Shown one piece after another: positions 45,250-57,661 of a stretch of DNA of 64,000 nt; within the stretch, counting starts at the first letter, position 1; each line of letters opens with the position of its first letter. The notes below the pieces were generated by a model, which made no database searches, had not been told where the DNA came from, and saw only the letters and a program-made list of their open reading frames with translations. Made by a program: the position numbers and the translations under genes. Location: positions 449,120 through 513,119 of the forward strand of contig JH720356.1 in the NCBI GenBank assembly GCA_000231825.2, written 5' to 3'. The stretch comes from Tetrahymena elliotti 4EA. Taxonomy: Eukaryota; Ciliophora; Oligohymenophorea; Hymenostomatida; Tetrahymenidae.

Positions 45250-48200
45250 ATGAATACAAGAATCTAGGTAGGAATACGTTTACGTCCCTTCCTTGATACA
45301 GAAATAGGAAAAGGGTATTAAAATTCAAAGATTAAAGTTGATAAATCTTAAGGAAAGATCAGTGTACATGATGGCCATAGCAATAATAACAGAGTATTTG
45401 AGTTTGATCATATATTCGATCAACAAACAACATAAAATTAAGTGTATGAAGAATGTAAGGTAACTGAAATGGTAGCTAGAGTTTTAGATGGTTTTCATTC
45501 AACTATTTTTGCATATGGATAAACAGGATCTGGAAAAACTTATACCATGGAAGGTAAACATGAAAGTGGTAATTATGTGTCAGAGGAAATGAAAGGTATT
45601 GTAGCTAGAGCTTTTGAGGATCTATTTACTATGATACCTAAACTCAAATCATAAACAAAAAAGGATTACAATGTTACTTGCAGCTTCCTTTAAATTTATA
45701 ATGAAAAAATATATGATTTATTAAGTCACCATTCTTAATTTGCAAAAAATAGTGATGCTAATAATACTGCAAATGCAAATTAGATAGGAGCTGCTGCTGT
45801 TGCAGGTGTAGCACCATAAGGATTAAAGTTGAGGTGGAATGCAAGAGAACAGTTTTAAGTTGAGAATCTATTCGTGTTTGATATTAAAAATCCTAAAGAA
45901 GCCTAAAATTATTTTTTGTAAGGAGTTAAAAATCGTATCACTGCTCAACACAAACTAAACATGACTTCATCTCGTTCTCATACTATTTTTACTATTACTG
46001 TGTAAACATATTCCGAACAGGGAGCTCATGAAACTACTTCAAAGTTACAATTAGTTGATTTAGCAGGAAGTGAACGTATATCTTTAACAGGAACTGAAGG
46101 TAAAATGGCAAAAGAATCTATTGATATTAATAAATCTCTGTTTACACTCCGTTAAGTAATAACTGCTTTATCAGAAATAAATTAAAATACAAACAATAAT
46201 AATGCATTTAATTCAACTTAACCTATAGGACTTAACTCTCAGCAATAAATGTAAAACACTCAAGGTAACCTCTAGTTGTAATAGACTTAGCAAATAGATT
46301 AAAATACAAAAATTTAACATATTCCTTATCGTGATAGTAAATTGACTAGCTTATTAAAGTAAAGTATTGGTGGTAATTGTTATTGTTTAATGATGGCATG
46401 TATTGTACCTAATGATGCATTTTCAGATGAGAATATCTCAACTTTGTTTTATGCTTCAAAAGCAACTTATATTAAAAACCAACCTGTTAAAAATGAAGAT
46501 CCAAACAAGTTGATCTTAGCTGAAGTTAATAAATAAAATATTAATTTAAGATCAGAATTAGAAAAAGCTAATTCACATATAGCCTTTTTGACTGCAGCTC
46601 TTGAGAAATCAGAGAAAAATAATGCAATTTTAAAATAAAGAAATGCAGAATTATTGAAACAATTAGAAGAAAAACCTGGAAGCGCTCCACGAAAAGATTA
46701 AGATCTAGGCTAAACAGCTACTTCATTTTAGGTTGGAGGAGGATTGTCTGAATAATATCTAAAAGAACAAATGCATTTTTAACAACAATAAGAATAATTC
46801 AAAATATAGTAATAAGCTTAAATTCAGTAATAAAAGTAATTTGAGTAATAAATGATGATGAAGTTTTCTTAAAATGGATAAAAATCTAATGAAGTAGATA
46901 CTAGTGGGGCTTCTACTGCTTTTAATCAGGCACACAATTATGAATCTATCAGGTAAAGTATACCTTTCTCAAATTCATAAAATTAGAAATAATCAACAAG
47001 TGTTGGATTTGTTAGACATCCTGCTGATACTCCTACTAATTCGAATGCTATGAAAGCAATCAGCACTTCTTAGAATGGAACAAATAATAATAGTTAGTAA
47101 TAGTAGTAATAAACTTAAGGTGGTAACGAAAACAAGCTTTACTACACTTAAATGGATTATGATAATTTTAGTGATAGGTTAATTGAGTCCATAACTCTTG
47201 TGAGATAACTCCTTGAAAGTAATAAAGAACTTCGTCAGCAAACTGATGATTATAAATCAAAGGCAAAAACTTGTGAAAAAGAATTATCTGATCTTACTAC
47301 TGAGAATTAAGAGTTAAGGGAATAATTAGATTTCTATATGTCATAAAAAGGAAGTAAGGTAGTTAAAAGTAATGCATCTTCCAAAGAAAATCGTAAAAGT
47401 TTAATGAGAAGAAATACAACAAACGATGAAGAGCAAAATCAAGATGCTAGTGAAAGTGAATAAACCATTTATATGCAAAATTAAGATAATGAAATAATTA
47501 AATCTTAAAAGTAAGCTATTGGAAGCATTCCTCCTAGATACCCTAAAAAGAAAAAAACAGATAATAATATGAATACAGAAGATTAAGAAATATAAGACAT
47601 ATAGGAGTTAGTGCATGAAGAAAATCTAGATACCCAGCAAGCAGATATGAGTATTAGTAGTCTTTAAAAAACTGTAAATAAAGTTTAAACATAATAGTCT
47701 TAAAGAGGAAAAAGCAGTGGTAATGCCAATAATGATAGCTAAAATACTAATAATAATAATAGTTATCACAATTAAACTAAAAATGAATTAATTTAAGAAA
47801 TACTAGAATTACGTCATAACTAACTTGTTTTAGAAAAAAAAATAAAGTCATATGATGCAGATAGATCTCAAATCAAATCATCAGGATAAGCTACTCTACC
47901 TGTAGGAAACAATACTACAATCATAAATTCTGGGGTGTCTTCAAATAGTGCAAATAAAAACTAATAACAGATAACTCAAAATAGTAAGTAGAATTATATC
48001 TTTTACAGTAGTAACAAAAAGAGAGGATCTTCTTAAAATTAATAATAAATACCAAAGTCTAATAACAAAAATTTATCTATGTAACTTTAGGATGATTTTG
48101 CTCCTTCATAAATTCTTCATTCAACTCCTATGACGGCAACTAGCAGTATAAGCGGGACAAAAGGTGTAAGTCATTTAAATAGAACTCAGTAAGAATTTAA

Positions 48201-48951
48201 TATTATCAATCCAAACTAACCATCTTCCACAACAGCTGCTTCAAATACTCAACATTCAAGTTTAGATATCAATAATGCTGCCTTGTACACTAACAGATAA
48301 GGAATGGATTCTATACCAACTAATTTTGGAAGATATACATACTACTAGCAGAATTTCCATAATTTAGATAAGCTTTAATAACAATAAATGATTAAATTTT
48401 AATAGTCCTAAGTTTAAGTATAAGCAAACCAATAAGAAAATTATAAGTTCTTGCCCACAGGGAGAAATACTCTTTCAAACATATCAAGTTAATACTAAGA
48501 CTATACAAATGAGTCCCCTATATAAATCAATGAATAAAGTTAAAAGAGAGTTACAAGTTAAGGAGCCCCCTCTGTAAAATCTAGGAGATCAAATAGTTTA
48601 ACCAAGAATTAAATTAATCTTTTAAATACTTCTAATAATAATCAGATAAATAGTAATAGTAATACGAATAATTAAAAAGGAGCATATGATTTTTACTAAG
48701 GTAATCCAGGTAAAGAATAAATCATAATAGGAAATTCGAATACTGGAATAACATATACAAAGCTCAAAAATTCTTATCCCAGCAGTGGCAATAATTCAAA
48801 TAATGTTAGTAGCAATAATATAACACCAGGATCTAACTAATCTAGCAATGATGAAAATTAAAATAAATTAAAGAATGCATAGCTATCATAAGACTAAAGT
48901 AAATTGAAAACAAAGAACACATCTGCAAAATTGAATGCAGTAAATAATTGA
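45250..48951 (+). CDS. Kinesin-like motor protein with N-terminal motor and long Q/N-rich tail
   Basis: Intronless, 1233 aa. The motor occupies about residues 1-425: [24 protein letters not shown]-loop (90-97), [23 protein letters not shown] switch I (240-245), [15 protein letters not shown] switch II (270-276), then [12 protein letters not shown] and [13 protein letters not shown]. All nucleotide-binding motifs are intact, so it should be an active microtubule ATPase. Two unusual inserts are seen: an Asn/Ala-rich stretch after DLLSHHSQ and a Q/N-rich stretch of about 50 residues between SEINQ and IPYRD, next to the microtubule-binding loop 12 region. A coiled coil ([17 protein letters not shown]...[13 protein letters not shown]) follows the motor, and a second lies near [19 protein letters not shown]. 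The remainder is low-complexity Q/N/S sequence. The kinesin subfamily cannot be assigned by eye. Confidence 0.95.
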
Positions 48952-50062
48952 AAAACTCTAAAAAAAATATATGAAAATGAACAAATTCTTCAACTTAAGA
49001 CTAAAAAGAAACATTAATCATTTAATTTTAAAAAAACAACCAAAAATGTATGCACAATGATACATATAATTAAATTCAACTCTTCTTAGTTAGAATATTA
49101 ATTTTAAAATTTAATTTAAAATCTTTAATGTGAAACTATTTACTTAACAAAATTTATAAAAAATATATATACATCATCTTATTTTGTTTTTTGAATCTAT
49201 TATATCAAATCTATTTCAAACAACATTTTTCAAAATAACTTAACATTTTTCAAACCATATTTTTTTCTAAAAATATCTAATTTAGTTGAGTTTCTTTATT
49301 CTCTCATTTTGGAAATCATCGTTTCTTTTATATATTACTTTTACTATTTAAAATTTAAATTACTAAAACAGGTCTGAGTATTTAAATAAAAAATTAGCAA
49401 AGTATTTCAAACAATTTAAGAATATTATTTTTAATCATTTCATAACCTAAAATTAACTAAAAATTGTATATTCTCCTTAATATATGTTTTCCTATTTAAA
49501 CATTATTTAGATATGAAAAATTAAATTTTTTTATATTAATAATTTAATCAGCATTTCTATCTTTAATATTTATTTTTTAGGAATAAAATACATTAATATA
49601 ATATTCTCAATATTTTCTGTTAATTTTAAAAGCCAACTCTCATTGAAAAAATCGAGTGATCACTATTTTTTTCAAATGAGCTATGATATTCATGAAAAAA
49701 ATAAATATTTTTTTTATAAATTTATTTTAATATGTTTAAATTTATTTCACCCTTTTAAAAAAATTTTATAATAAAAAATTTGCTTTCATAAAAAAGCTAA
49801 AATTATCTAATTTCAGTTAATTTTTATTCCAAATACGTTATTGAATGACATATTTCTTTTTTAAAAATTTCACAAATAAATGAGCTAAAAAAATGAACTA
49901 TAAAAAATTTCAAATAAAGTAATTTTAAATGAGAAAATATTTCTATAATTATACTTAATTATTTGTAAATTAAAATCAAATTCTATTTATTTTTTGTAAT
50001 CAGTTAATCACAAAAATACACTTTTTTTTAAAAATTAATTTAATAAATTTCAATCATTTTTA
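48952..50062. other. Intergenic spacer
   Basis: AT-rich region of 1.1 kb between the kinesin and the Sec14-like gene. No ORF of protein-like composition and no RNA gene is seen. Confidence 0.5.
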
Positions 50063-50840
50063 ATGGAAGTTACTCCAATTTTTTCTAAAGTTAATTAAGA
50101 TAAGAATTAGAAGCATAAAAATCAAGAATTAAAATAGTTTGTTTAAGTTTATTTTTTATTTTGGAACAATGAAAAAGAGAAGAAAAAATGAAAAATTTTT
50201 TTATTAAATTCCTAAAATATTTTTTATTAAATATATTTTTTTATCAATATGTTATTTGTTTATTCTATATATAGGAATTTTAATTTGTCGAGTATGACTA
50301 AGTTTAAAATGTTTATCCTCATGGCTTTCATGGATATGATAATGAAGGTAGACCTATTTGGATAGAAAATTTGGGAAATTTAATCCCAAATTGTAGAAAA
50401 ATATTTTAAAGGCCTGTTCATTAATACATCATTATACTTGACATGAAAGATCATAATTTGAGTCTAAATGATCTCAAAAGTTTTTTGAGTATGGCATCAA
50501 GCATAACAAAAAATAATTACCCAGAAATACTTTACAAGTATGCTTTAAATTATTAATTTTGTACTCTCTAATAAATTTTTTTATTTTTTACCTAAAAAAT
50601 GTAAAGAATGCACATTGTAAACACAAGATCACTATTTTCATTTCTATGGAAAGGTATTAAATATAATTTGAATGAAAAAACTAGACTGAAGGTTGAAATT
50701 CTTAGCAGCCAATTCTTGAAAACTGTAATGGAAAAGCAAAATTAAATTAATTCTAATCTATTTATTGTCTTTTAATTATCTTTATTAAGATTAACTTAGA
50801 AAATATACCTTTATTCTTAGGCGGAAGTTACCAACACTGA
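50063..50840 (+). CDS. Short Sec14/CRAL-TRIO lipid-binding protein, four exons
   Basis: Exons 50063-50140, 50275-50537, 50607-50724 and 50790-50840; phases agree; 169 aa. Exon 2 carries the Sec14 core [20 protein letters not shown] with ENLGN, then [19 protein letters not shown]. Exon 3 has [18 protein letters not shown] and [14 protein letters not shown]. Exon 4 ends [13 protein letters not shown] before TGA, the conserved E-xLP-x-x-x-GG block at the end of the CRAL-TRIO domain. Such proteins carry phosphatidylinositol or other lipids between membranes. It is unusually short: the CRAL-TRIO N-terminal helical domain, about 100 residues in yeast Sec14, is reduced to 26 residues ([12 protein letters not shown]...), so a missed upstream exon or a truncated gene is possible. 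The exon 1 assignment is the weakest part. Confidence 0.72.
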
Positions 50841-51326
50841 GTCTAGATACAAAAAGAGAGATAAAATTAAAATGACTTAACTCAAAAGATATCTTGCTCA
50901 GAAAAGATTTGAAATATTTTTATTAAAATTGAAATAAATACTATTAAAAATATAGAATAGAATGATTGATAGACATATTGCTGAACAAAAATATATAAAT
51001 CAATCACTCAATAAAATACTTTTCTTTTTTATTATGGCGAAAGCTAAGCTTATTAAAATAAATAAGGTAATAATAATATGAAGAATTTACTTTATAATTT
51101 ACAATTTTTTATTTTTTATGAGATGTTAGAAGAACTGTGCTTATTTGTTTATTTTTATTGTTCATAATAACATCAGGGAAAAAAGATGCTTTCATTAAAA
51201 ATTCATTAAAAAAAGTGCAAAAAATCTTCGGCGAAGAGGAAAAATAATTATTATTAAAATTTAATCAAAAAATAAAATCTAAATAAATCAGCAAAAGTAA
51301 AATAAATTTTAGCTAGACGAATAAAC
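50841..51326. other. Intergenic spacer
   Basis: 486 bp between the Sec14-like gene and the acidic-tailed gene. The reading after the Sec14 stop (LDTKREIKLK and similar in other frames) does not form a convincing exon. Confidence 0.45.
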
Positions 51327-52331
51327 ATGGCAAATAAATTTTTATCAAGGACAAATCTTAATTTAGCTATCGATGGCTAATTAGGTTTAATAGATGATTC
51401 ATAAATAATGAAAGAAATTAGTGTGGAACAGAAGTAAGATTATGAATCTAAGTTTTAGGAATTTTATGAGAATGACTTAAAAACTGGTTTCTACATTCAT
51501 AATGATTAAGATGAAGAAGATCAAAAAAAAGAAGACAATGCATAAGGAGAAGATAATTAACAAAATAAAGTTACAATGGAGCATGTGTAATTCTTTAATT
51601 ACAACCTAAAAAACTAATGGTGGTATGCAGATAAAAAGAATGGTAATAAAATTGTTATCTTCAGCTCAGAAGGTAAAGTCAATTAGGATTTAAGTAAAGA
51701 CAAAGATTTTTTCAAGCTTTATCAACAAAGCGACATTACTAATTTGCTTAATAACTTCTACAAAAAATATAATTATGTTCTCACTATGATCTATACAAAA
51801 AAAGAAAATATTAAAACTTTGTAACAAATTTAAAGTAAAATAATTAATTCTTCTAAAAGCTAAGTGTCTTCAATAATAAATCACTTTGATCGCTTTTAAG
51901 AAGAAAAAGAAGATTTTATAAGAATCAGCATTTTTATTTCTAGCCTTAACTTCTTATTTAAACACCAAGATTAAGGAGAGTTTAATAATGCAACCACATT
52001 TGAAGAGCTTAAAAATATATTGCATGGATTAAAAAATGATGAAAATCTCTTAATTATACCTCTTGTTGTTAAAGAAGAAATCAAAGATGTTGTTCAAGAA
52101 GATTTTGAAGAAGGTATTGATGAAAGAATTTTGAATTACTGTGAATTATACAGATACGAATGTCTCTACGATTCAGAGACAGGTGATGAAAGTAGTGAAG
52201 ATGAGGATTTCCCAGTTGATGATTCTTCTGATGAAGATGAAGAAGATGAAGAAGAAGAAGAAGATGAAGATGAAGAAGAAGAAGACAAAAATCCTTAATA
52301 ATATTAAGAAAAAGAAAACTAAACTAAATGA
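51327..52331 (+). CDS. Unknown protein with a very acidic C-terminal tail
   Basis: Single exon, 334 aa, MANKFLSRTNLNLAID at the start and TGA at 52329-52331. The middle is a compact mixed alpha/beta-looking region (NQWWYADKKNGNKIVIFSSE, FFKLYQQSDITNLLNNFYKK, HFDRFQEEKEDFIRISIFIS, FEELKNILHGLKNDENLLII). Residues about 270-320 are an Asp/Glu run (DSSDEDEEDEEEEEDEDEE) like that of histone chaperones, nucleolar or chromatin proteins; the acidic run alone does not set the function. No known domain recognised. The tail is encoded by a GA-rich purine tract that is itself a low-complexity DNA repeat (52200-52290). Confidence 0.78.
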
Positions 52332-53748
52332 GTAAAAATTGTATAAGTCTAGATAGATTACAAAAAAGCATCTAGAATTATCAATTCCATAGATTTTTAT
52401 CAAAGTAAATTATAATAAATAAATAAACAAACAAATAAAATGGTAACAGATAGAAAAATAAAGAATTATAACTATTAACTAAAATCACAGACTTTAAAAA
52501 ATGGTATGACCTGCCATTATTGAATATAATAAAACATTTCAATTAATTTATCTCCTCTTATATTCTGATTTTCTCAAGACACAAACACTGAGGAGTAGAG
52601 GAATGCTTTTCCCTCTTTAAAATATTATTATATTAATTGATATATAAAGGGCTGCATGTCTATCCCCTTCATTTCCCCCCAAATAAAACTATAAGAAGAA
52701 TTTAAAGTTTTAAACTAAGTATAAATAAATTAATCACAAATATATTAATAAAGTTTAACTTTAAGGTGGCAAATTTAATAAATAAAAGATATTGATAGGT
52801 GTTATATCAAATTATTTTATTGACCTTTAAATATCATTAGGTGAGTATAAAAACTGATTTGTTTTTTCACTTATTGCTTTTAGGTTTACTTCTTTTCAAT
52901 AAATTTTTTTATTGAACTATCTTATCAATATTATTTGTACAAATATTTCAAATATCCTGATTTCGCTAAAATTAACATTTCAATATTAATAAAGCGGATA
53001 GACCACTCTCATCTTCTTCATTCTAATTTAGTTAAAGACTCTCCTATAAGGATTATAAAAATCTAAATAATATAGTTATGTGATTGTATTCTTAAATATT
53101 AATCTTTACTTTATCTGTTTGTTCTACCATTATATATTTTTACAAATACCACTTTTTATATGTTTCATTCTTTTGCTCTTTTTCTTCTCTTAATTGATTT
53201 TTTAACACTCACTAAATTTCAGTTATTATTTATGGATATTAAATTTAGACTGTATATTTTGTTTAAAAATTTTAGTATTATTTCAAAATATTCACAGATA
53301 GAATTCGAAGTTTACACTTTATTTTTAATATTAAGGTTGAAATTTATGATAAAAAGTAAGCAAAATAAAATTTTAAAATAAATTACTCTTACTTATTTCA
53401 CCTTAATTGAATCATTTTCCTATTTTATGAGTAAATTTAACCAAAAAATAATTAAATAGTTAGTTTTGTGTTTAAAATATTTTGTTGAAGAGCTTCTCAT
53501 ATTATTCATTTACTTTTTTTACTTTTGATTATCTATTTCAACATCAAGAACTTTTATTTTTATGTCATTGACTATCAAAAAAAAAAAGAACGATTTTAAC
53601 AAATATTTTATTTTAATCATATACTTTAAATATTTAAATAAAAATTTTTAGCAGCTCTTTGTTTACTTTTTTGACTATTTCTGTTTTAAAAACTTTTAAT
53701 TTTAAGATAATTAACAACAAAAAAATAATTTAATTAGTAATTTTTCAA
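52332..53748. other. Intergenic spacer
   Basis: 1.4 kb, AT-rich with a C-run near 52674. Open frames such as 53160-53381 (plus) are short and Phe/Leu/Ile-rich, as expected by chance. Nothing is supported. Confidence 0.5.
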
Positions 53749-53913
53749 ATGGTTAGATCAAAATATATTTAAGCTAGTATTTCTGATCATCTGGTCTTTT
53801 ATATTTTTTATGCTTTTGTTATTTGTTTGATTTTAGTTTTGAAATGTTAGAAAAAGAAGTATGTTAGAAAATTTAGAGACAAGATAGATACCACCAAGTA
53901 ATGTAAAATTTGA
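53749..53913 (+). CDS. Possible single-pass membrane micro-protein, 54 aa
   Basis: ATG at 53749 and TGA at 53911-53913. MVRSKYIQASISDH is followed by one hydrophobic span LVFYIFYAFVICLILVL and a basic tail KCQKKKYVRKFRDKIDTTK. The ordered layout (short polar head, 18-residue membrane span, positive cytoplasmic tail rich in Lys/Arg) and balanced codon use make it better than a chance frame. No homologue is recognised. The orientation would be N-out by the positive-inside rule. Confidence 0.45.
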
Positions 53914-54131
53914 TGAGATAAATACTTTTATATGTTTGATTGTTAATTATTTAGTTAATAGCAAAGCTATTCTAAAAAGCTATTAACCGCGAATTGGTTA
54001 AAAATTTGCTTTTTTGGTTTTTATATCTCTGAGGAGGTAATTACTTTTTATCTTAAATTAATTTCAAAATATTAAAAAGATTCACAATTTAAAATATTTC
54101 TAAACAAATAATTAGCTGAACAAGAATATTA
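53914..54131. promoter_or_regulatory. Upstream region of the importin-alpha-like gene with a hairpin
   Basis: Short spacer before the ATG at 54132. It holds the inverted repeat at 53954-53987 followed by CCGCGAATTGG, a rare GC-rich spot in this AT-rich DNA. A regulatory role is only a guess. Confidence 0.25.
53954..53987. repeat. 9-bp inverted repeat, 16-base loop
   Basis: GTTAATAGC (53954-53962) and GCTATTAAC (53979-53987) are perfect complements. The loop contains another AGCTAT copy, so alternative pairings exist. Confidence 0.6.
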
Positions 54132-56138
54132 ATGAACATCTTTACAAACAATAACATTTAATGGAATCCAAGTTCAAATTAAAATAATATTTAGAACCTG
54201 TTTGCCCCAACTATGACTGAAAGTTATATAATTTGTTCAAGTAAAGGTAAAGGATAAGAGGAGTATATGTAATCTGAAGAAGCAATGTGTGTCTAAGAAA
54301 TGAAAAAAAAGCGTATGTAAGAATAGCAAAAATCAAAGCGCAAGGCTTTAATACATAACTTGAGGAAAAAAGCATATGAAGAAGAGCATTCAACTTATTA
54401 AACAATGGAATAATAGCAGCAATAAATTAATTCATAAATAGTATTTTCTTAAAATAATTAGCAATAACCAGATTAACAATTAATCTCATTAGATGATATT
54501 TCAAATGTTGCAAATAGTGGGTACTCTGCAAGCAATCCAGATGACCCAAGCTAGTCACTTATTAATGATTTTAACTTTGTGATGGCTCAAAATGGAATGA
54601 TTAATGATGTAATTATTAACAATAACTCTAATCACAATTCTGCTAAATTAGAGGAGGGTGATGGAGCTATGATTTTCAATTAAATCAAAACTACTTGCAC
54701 ACCTTCAGATATAATAAAGCTAATTTAACAAGTTTATAACTGTGAGAAAAAATTATCTTATAAAGAGTCTAGACAGCTAAAACAAGAGTTAAATTTGCTT
54801 CGTAAAAACTTGGCTAGCATAAACAATATGAGCAATAGCGACTATAGCAGTAATTAAATGTATTAATCATAAAATATGAATATCATGGAATATGGAAATG
54901 AAATTTAGGATATTTAGCAAAATCAATAAAATGAAATAGAAAAGAAGAAAATAAAGGAATCAGAACTCTTTAATAACGATATTTAATCAATGATTTAAGT
55001 GTTTTAAGGAATGATATATATTGTATAAAATAAAGAAAAATTTAGCATGGATGTTGTCTATGAATGTATATGGATTCTTTCAAACTATTCTTCTACTGAA
55101 GAGATGCGCATAGAAATTCTTTAGATTTATGAGAATAATGCTGAAGCCATCATAAATTTTGTTAATCACTGTGTTCGTATGGTAGATCAATAGTTAGCTA
55201 GTATTCTTTTGACTAAGGTTATATTAATCCTAGGTAACATTTCTTTAGAGTCTTAAAGTTTCAGCTCAAGGATCTTGATGTATTAACAAAATTAACTTTT
55301 AACAAATATCCAAAACACCATTTTATATCTCCCAAATGCTTAACTAATAGCAGAAACAATATGGTTATTGAATATTTTTTATAAAACATAGAAATTTTAC
55401 TACTAAAATGATAGTATTTCTAAAAATATAGCATTTATTTTGAATAGATTTAAATCTCATCCAAGAGTTATCCAAGAACTTCTATGGTATCTCATAACTC
55501 TATCTTAAGATGGAGAAATTTAGTTTCATGCCCTTTACTTTGATGAAATTGTGATCACTCGTATATTAACTGTTCTCTTAATATCCACTCATAATGGAAA
55601 TACAATAGCTTGCCTAACTTTGCTATCAAATGCTTTGGCTATGCTTCCATAAGAAAAAATGGAGTGTATAATACATTTAGTAACTGAAAATGATATTTAA
55701 ATTAATAACCAAGTAAATGTAGACATAGTTGTTACTAAATTTGTATAATACAATCCCAACTAAAAGAATGCACTTTTACTAGCTCTTAATAAATGTATGT
55801 AGTCTAATATAATTGAAATCCAAAGGGAAAGTTTTGTATTTTTGTCTAATCTTGTTGTACTTTTTCCTCTGTACGTTGCTTAACAGCCTGAGCTAATAAA
55901 TTTTTTGATTTCAATTACATTAAATGGATAGGAGTAATTATTTGTGGATCTATGCTACATATTTTCCAATCTATTTATTTAGCTCCCACAAAGCCATCTA
56001 CTTGCCTAATAGCATCCTAATCTTATACCTCTTCTTTAGGAAATACTTAATAATGAAAACATATAATTGAAATATTCCCAATAAATTGGTTTCATATTTT
56101 AACATTTTGCAAACTTTTTGCACTCTACTAAATTTTGA
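54132..56138 (+). CDS. Importin-alpha-like armadillo protein (divergent)
   Basis: Intronless, 668 aa. Residues about 58-80 are a basic IBB-like segment (KKKRMQEQQKSKRKALIHNL, then RKK), which in importin alpha binds importin beta. A long Q/N/S-rich insert precedes the repeat region. From about residue 280 armadillo-like helices follow (VVYECIWILSNYSSTEEMR, LTKVILILGNISLES, IAETIWLLNIFYKTQ, VIQELLWYLITLSQDGEIQ, FIFQHFANFLHSTKF at the end). The pattern xxWILSNxS, xxLxNI and WYLxxLS resembles the helix-3 NLS-binding grooves, but several canonical Trp/Asn pairs are missing. It is probably a nuclear import adaptor that has diverged, or a specialised paralogue for one of the two ciliate nuclei; the last point is inference. 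Confidence 0.75.
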
Positions 56139-57661
56139 AGCAATGCAGCAAATATCTCAAGCATCGATGAATTAAAAAAAATCCCTTTAAACTCTCATAA
56201 TAAATAAACAAATAATATAAAATGTTAATTGAAAATATGATTTAAAAAATTTATAATATGTATTTTATTTATTTTGTTACTAATATTAAAAAAATTAGCC
56301 TTGTTTCTTGTTTAATAAAATTATTTCTACTTCACATTTCTAAATTTTCTCATCATCTGATTTATTTTATTAGGAATATTCCATCAGATAATAAGAATAG
56401 AATGAATATTTATATTTTTACTATCCTTTCAAAATTAATCTTTGTACAAGAAGAGACAAATCAAAATAAATTCAATCATTAAAATATATTTATTTATCAA
56501 AAAAATAAGTATTTAACATAAAGTGCAAACATAGCTCTACAAAAATTATATTTTAAAATGAAGAATCAGAATAAGTTCATCTAAAAATCGAACAAAGTTT
56601 TTAAGTTTATAACTTCAAAGAACAAAAGTTAATGATGTGAGTCCTAATAATCTAAATTTAACATCCCAATTAATTAATCTACTTGCGAGCCATCCAATTT
56701 ATCTTACATATTAAAAGTATTCAAACTGTAATCCAAATAAGAATCCTTTTCTTAATTGAATCAATATAAATTACCAAAAATTCATTTTATTTTTAGGTTT
56801 ATCGTTCTTTTTATCAAGCTAAATAGATAGATAGATATATTCGCTTTGAAATAATCTTCAATTATTTTTTTTGAATTTAATTTAATAATAAATAAAAATT
56901 GTATCTCTAGCTTTAAAGTTTGCAATTATTTTTATAGCAAAAACTAAAATAGAATATTTGCAATTAATTTACTTAATATCTTCAACTAAATTGTTAAAAA
57001 TTTCAGCATCTTTTATATTATAATTTCTTTTAAATTGTAAAAAAATAATTTTTTAAAATTTGAATAAATTATATGATTATTCTTTGTTCAGAATCTAACT
57101 AACTAAAGAATAAATAACTATTTTTCATCAAAGTTTTTCATATTTATGTCTTTTTAAATTGTGAAAAATAAACACAAAAATATTGTTTATTTATAAATTA
57201 TATTGTTTAATTTAATAATTAGCTAGTTTATTAAATGATAAAATATTAAAAATGTTTCACAATAAATGTTAATAACTTTAAAAATTGTGTGTATTTAATA
57301 TAAAATATTATTTCCTTTTTATTATTCTTTCTACCAATATGAAAAGTAAAATTAAGAACTTATTTTTTTGATATTTTTTTTTTGTTAAAACTCAAAAATT
57401 GTATTTTACTTCTTATCGATTTTATTATAAAATATGATTTAAATTTTTAAAAACATAGAGTTTTACTGAAAATGTGAACATATTTGGTATTAAAATTTCA
57501 TATTTAATTTTTAATAAAATAAGAAGAAATTATGTGGCAATTTACTTTGTTAAGATTCAAATGATTTCACTAAATATATTTTTTACCATAAATTTATATA
57601 AAAATTTTTTAATATTCTTTTTGCCTTTCAATAACTTTTCATGAAATGAATTTTATTGTTT
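56139..57661. other. Convergent intergenic region
   Basis: 1.5 kb AT-rich DNA between two 3' ends. A plus-strand frame at 56258-56482 is short and AT-driven. No gene supported. Confidence 0.5.

Noticed and set aside
52173..52403. Minus-strand Phe/Ile-rich ORF
   Set aside because: Antisense to the Asp/Glu tail of the acidic-tailed protein.
53160..53381. Plus-strand ORF of 73 codons
   Set aside because: Phe/Leu/Ile/Lys-rich translation typical of non-coding AT-rich DNA; no domain, no neighbouring exon.
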